From Paenibacillus pabuli NBRC 13638 (GTDB taxonomy: Bacteria; Bacillota; Bacilli; Paenibacillales; Paenibacillaceae), in assembly GCF_001514495.1 (NCBI RefSeq), contig NZ_BCNM01000013.1:1-64000 (forward strand): 64,000 bases of DNA. The letters are read 5' to 3'. A program made the position numbers and the translations under genes. The notes beneath the pieces are model-generated. The model saw nothing but the letters and a program-made list of their open reading frames with translations. It was not told where the DNA came from and did no database searches. This document shows, in pieces, positions 62,038 to 64,000 of the stretch (positions are counted from its first letter, which is position 1; each line of letters begins with the position of its first letter).

Positions 62038-63588
62038 TTACGTGACAGACTGCTGTCGGTATTCTGCCGGTTTCATCCCCAACCTCTTCTCAAATTGCTT
62101 CAGGAAATACTGATAACTCCTGTAACCCACCTCTTCTGCAATAGCACAGGAAGTCTGCTCTGTCTCCCGAAGCAGCTTCTTCGCTTCTTCCATTCGCAGA
62201 TCATGCACAACATCCAATACACCCTTGCCATATTTGCGCGTGAACGACTGCCCTAGATGCACGGGATTGATATAAAATTGCTCGGCCAGCTCCCTGATCG
62301 TAAACGTCTCTTTATAATGACTGCGCAGATATTCGGCCACCATCGCCTGGGTTCCTCCAACCTGCTTTTGCCGAAGTTTCATCACAGCCGATTGACACTT
62401 CAGACAGAATTCCTCCAGCATGCTGGCCGACTCTTCAATGTTTCGATGTTGCCTTCGGCTCATCTGAAGTGCGGATTCCTGAATCAGCGTATTGGGTTCC
62501 CCCCCTAGCTCCTTACAAAGAGCTAAAGCTCGAAACAGGATTTGGGTCGAAAAAATGTCGATTAGTTCCGGTGCAGCCATGTCCTGCTTGAACCTGTTGA
62601 ACGCCCTCCGAACAGAGACCGAGAGTTCCTCAGTCGAACCATTCTCCAACTGCTCCATAATATCGTCGGCCTCCATTAGTGTTCCAGGATCAAACAGCAG
62701 TGGCTGCTCCTCTATATCCTCGGCGAACATGACACTGCTCTCGCTGAAAAACAGGAAACGACCCGCCTCTACTGCTGAACTGTAGGATACGGGCAATTCA
62801 TCCAGCTCATGGACGGGCAGACCTACTGCTATCTTCACTTCAGCAGAGTCCTCCTTCTGTACACTCGCAAGAGCCTCCTCGGCGAAAGCTCGAAGTGAGC
62901 TTGTCACCCCGGTTGCTTCGGAATGAGCTTCGCCCCATACGATACCACAGGTCGTCCGTCCACTATCGATCAGATAACAGCAGCTTTCTTTCTCTGCTAT
63001 TTGCTGCAGGACAGAACGGGCATGACTTGAAGCTTCCCCTTCAAACATGATCTGTACGTATGTCCACTGATTCGCTCTTTCTGACATCTCGGAAATGAGC
63101 CATGTTTTCTCCTGACCATCAGTCAGTTCCGTCCCCATAACCAGCTCCGTTAAAATTCGTCTGATTTGATGTTCTTTCGCCTGTTCACGAATCCGTTCGA
63201 GCGTTTCCCTTTCCTGTAGTTCTTGTCTTAATCGCTCCAGCATATCATCAGCTTCCGGTCCAACAACCGGTTTGGTCAAATAATTGGATACTCCCAGACG
63301 GATTGCCTGTCTGGCATAATTAAAGTCGCTGTAACCGCTTGTAATGACAAATAACGTGGAATCATGTCCCCGACGACGTGCTTCTTCAATCAATTCCAAC
63401 CCACTCATGACTGGCATCCGAATGTCCGTAACAACCAGATCAGGTTGCGCTGTGCAAATGACATCAATGGCTTCTTCACCATTGGCACATACGCCTCCGA
63501 TCTCGAACCCGTGCTTTTGCCAATCAATCAATAATTGGAGCCCCTCGATGGCAAATGGCTCATCATCCACCAGCAATACTTTGTACAT
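62038..63588 (-). CDS. AraC-type response regulator (YesN-like)
   Basis: 516 residues: receiver (1-120, Asp in DLVVTDIRMPVMSG, Lys in YLTKPVV), a long middle region and a C-terminal AraC helix-turn-helix (about 415-510: FTIRELAEQFYINPVHLGQS and SCAIAEEVGYRSYQYFLKQF). It starts 11 bases after the kinase stop. It likely activates the downstream sugar ABC operon. Confidence 0.92.
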   Translation of the reverse strand: MYKVLLVDDEPFAIEGLQLLIDWQKHGFEIGGVCANGEEAIDVICTAQPDLVVTDIRMPVMSGLELIEEARRRGHDSTLFVITSGYSDFNYARQAIRLGVSNYLTKPVVGPEADDMLERLRQELQERETLERIREQAKEHQIRRILTELVMGTELTDGQEKTWLISEMSERANQWTYVQIMFEGEASSHARSVLQQIAEKESCCYLIDSGRTTCGIVWGEAHSEATGVTSSLRAFAEEALASVQKEDSAEVKIAVGLPVHELDELPVSYSSAVEAGRFLFFSESSVMFAEDIEEQPLLFDPGTLMEADDIMEQLENGSTEELSVSVRRAFNRFKQDMAAPELIDIFSTQILFRALALCKELGGEPNTLIQESALQMSRRQHRNIEESASMLEEFCLKCQSAVMKLRQKQVGGTQAMVAEYLRSHYKETFTIRELAEQFYINPVHLGQSFTRKYGKGVLDVVHDLRMEEAKKLLRETEQTSCAIAEEVGYRSYQYFLKQFEKRLGMKPAEYRQQSVT

Positions 63589-63599
63589 GTCTGCACCTC

Positions 63600-64000
63600 C
63601 TATTCTTTCAATTCAAGCCTGGCGTAAGGAATATGGTACCCTGCATCCGTTCCAGTCCCTGCTTCACTATTAATCGTAAAGTTCACATCCCCTGCATAAA
63701 AAAGCTCCAATCGCCGATAAACATTACGTAGTCCCACATGCCCTCCATCCAATGGCTGGTCGGAACGCATGTCTCTTAGCAGCTGAGTCAGCTTGCCTTC
63801 ATCCATGCCAATGCCATTGTCAATTACACGAACATCCAAACCTGACTCGCTTAGTTTGGCCGTCACTTTAATCAGTCGCCCGGCTTTACGGGCCTGCAAT
63901 CCATGCTTGCATGCGTTTTCGACCAGAGGCTGAATGCTCATCCGAGGTATACGCAAAGTCGTTGCTTCCGGATCAATATCGAAGGTATAGTCAAACAGCT
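63600..64000 (-). CDS. sensor histidine kinase (YesM type), C-terminal part only
   Basis: The gene runs off the right edge; about 133 codons are visible. The ATPase lobe is clear: RMSIQPLVENACKHGLQ (N box), VRVIDNGIGMDEGKL (G1) and VGLRNVYRRLELFY (G2). The reading frame continues to base 64000 without a start, so the Met inside is not the true start. It partners the adjacent response regulator. Confidence 0.92.
   Translation of the reverse strand, partial: LFDYTFDIDPEATTLRIPRMSIQPLVENACKHGLQARKAGRLIKVTAKLSESGLDVRVIDNGIGMDEGKLTQLLRDMRSDQPLDGGHVGLRNVYRRLELFYAGDVNFTINSEAGTGTDAGYHIPYARLELKE

Overview
The window looks like a chromosomal segment of a Paenibacillus-type soil Firmicute. The evidence is strong AGGAGG-type ribosome sites, an SLH-anchored surface protein, two complete or near-complete AraC-type response regulator / YesM-type histidine kinase / LplABC-type sugar import cassettes, GH42 and GH85 glycosidases, several AraC, ROK, PadR and Rrf2 regulators, and many short dispersed hairpin repeats. 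No rRNA, tRNA or CRISPR array was seen. Most of the sequence has mixed base composition, but 6.1-11.5 kb is visibly AT-rich and probably acquired.

Layout. 0-6 kb: aldo/keto reductase, methyl-accepting chemotaxis receptor, sugar-type MFS transporter with a ROK regulator, and a small hypothetical protein. 6.1-11.5 kb: a four-gene defence island on the minus strand. It holds a Septu-like ATPase/HNH pair (ptuA-ptuB) and a Lamassu/ABC-three-component-like pair: a DUF4297/Cap4-type nuclease and a Rad50-like ATPase with a CPVC zinc hook. 11.8-14.6 kb: TetR regulator, amidohydrolase and a frameshifted DUF554 gene. 14.7-19.5 kb: YdeI-like protein, a small exported protein between two copies of a terminator, and a large secreted PHP-domain/SLH protein. 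19.5-23.0 kb: a decay zone with a cydA remnant, a broken IS30 transposase and several hairpins, around an alpha/beta hydrolase and a ribbon-helix-helix protein. 23.0-26.6 kb: AraC regulator divergent from a GH42 beta-galactosidase, followed by a GH78 rhamnosidase remnant.

26.7-36 kb: a frameshifted MORN-repeat gene, MarR/SDR divergent pair, a pstB remnant, an Rrf2/aldo-keto reductase pair sharing a matching upstream element, a metallo-beta-lactamase fold protein, and an MDR dehydrogenase / sugar isomerase / AraC operon. 36.4-46.3 kb: a coherent N-glycan acquisition locus of sensor kinase, response regulator, two permeases, substrate-binding lipoprotein and secreted GH85 endo-beta-N-acetylglucosaminidase. 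46.3-52.6 kb: a second decay zone with integrase and IS110-like scraps, three copies of a noncoding block, a PadR/HAAS pair, a serine beta-lactamase-like hydrolase, a second alpha/beta hydrolase, a frameshifted SRPBCC gene and a truncated nucleotidyltransferase. 52.6-57.5 kb: flavin monooxygenase, MFS transporter, acetyltransferase, SMI1/KNR4 protein and purine nucleoside phosphorylase. 57.8-64 kb: a small membrane protein, then a second sugar ABC cassette with its response regulator and the C-terminal part of its kinase running off the window.

The most notable parts are the tandem defence pairs, the N-glycan locus, the paired Rrf2-type operator, and the unusually high density of gene remnants and terminator-like dispersed repeats.
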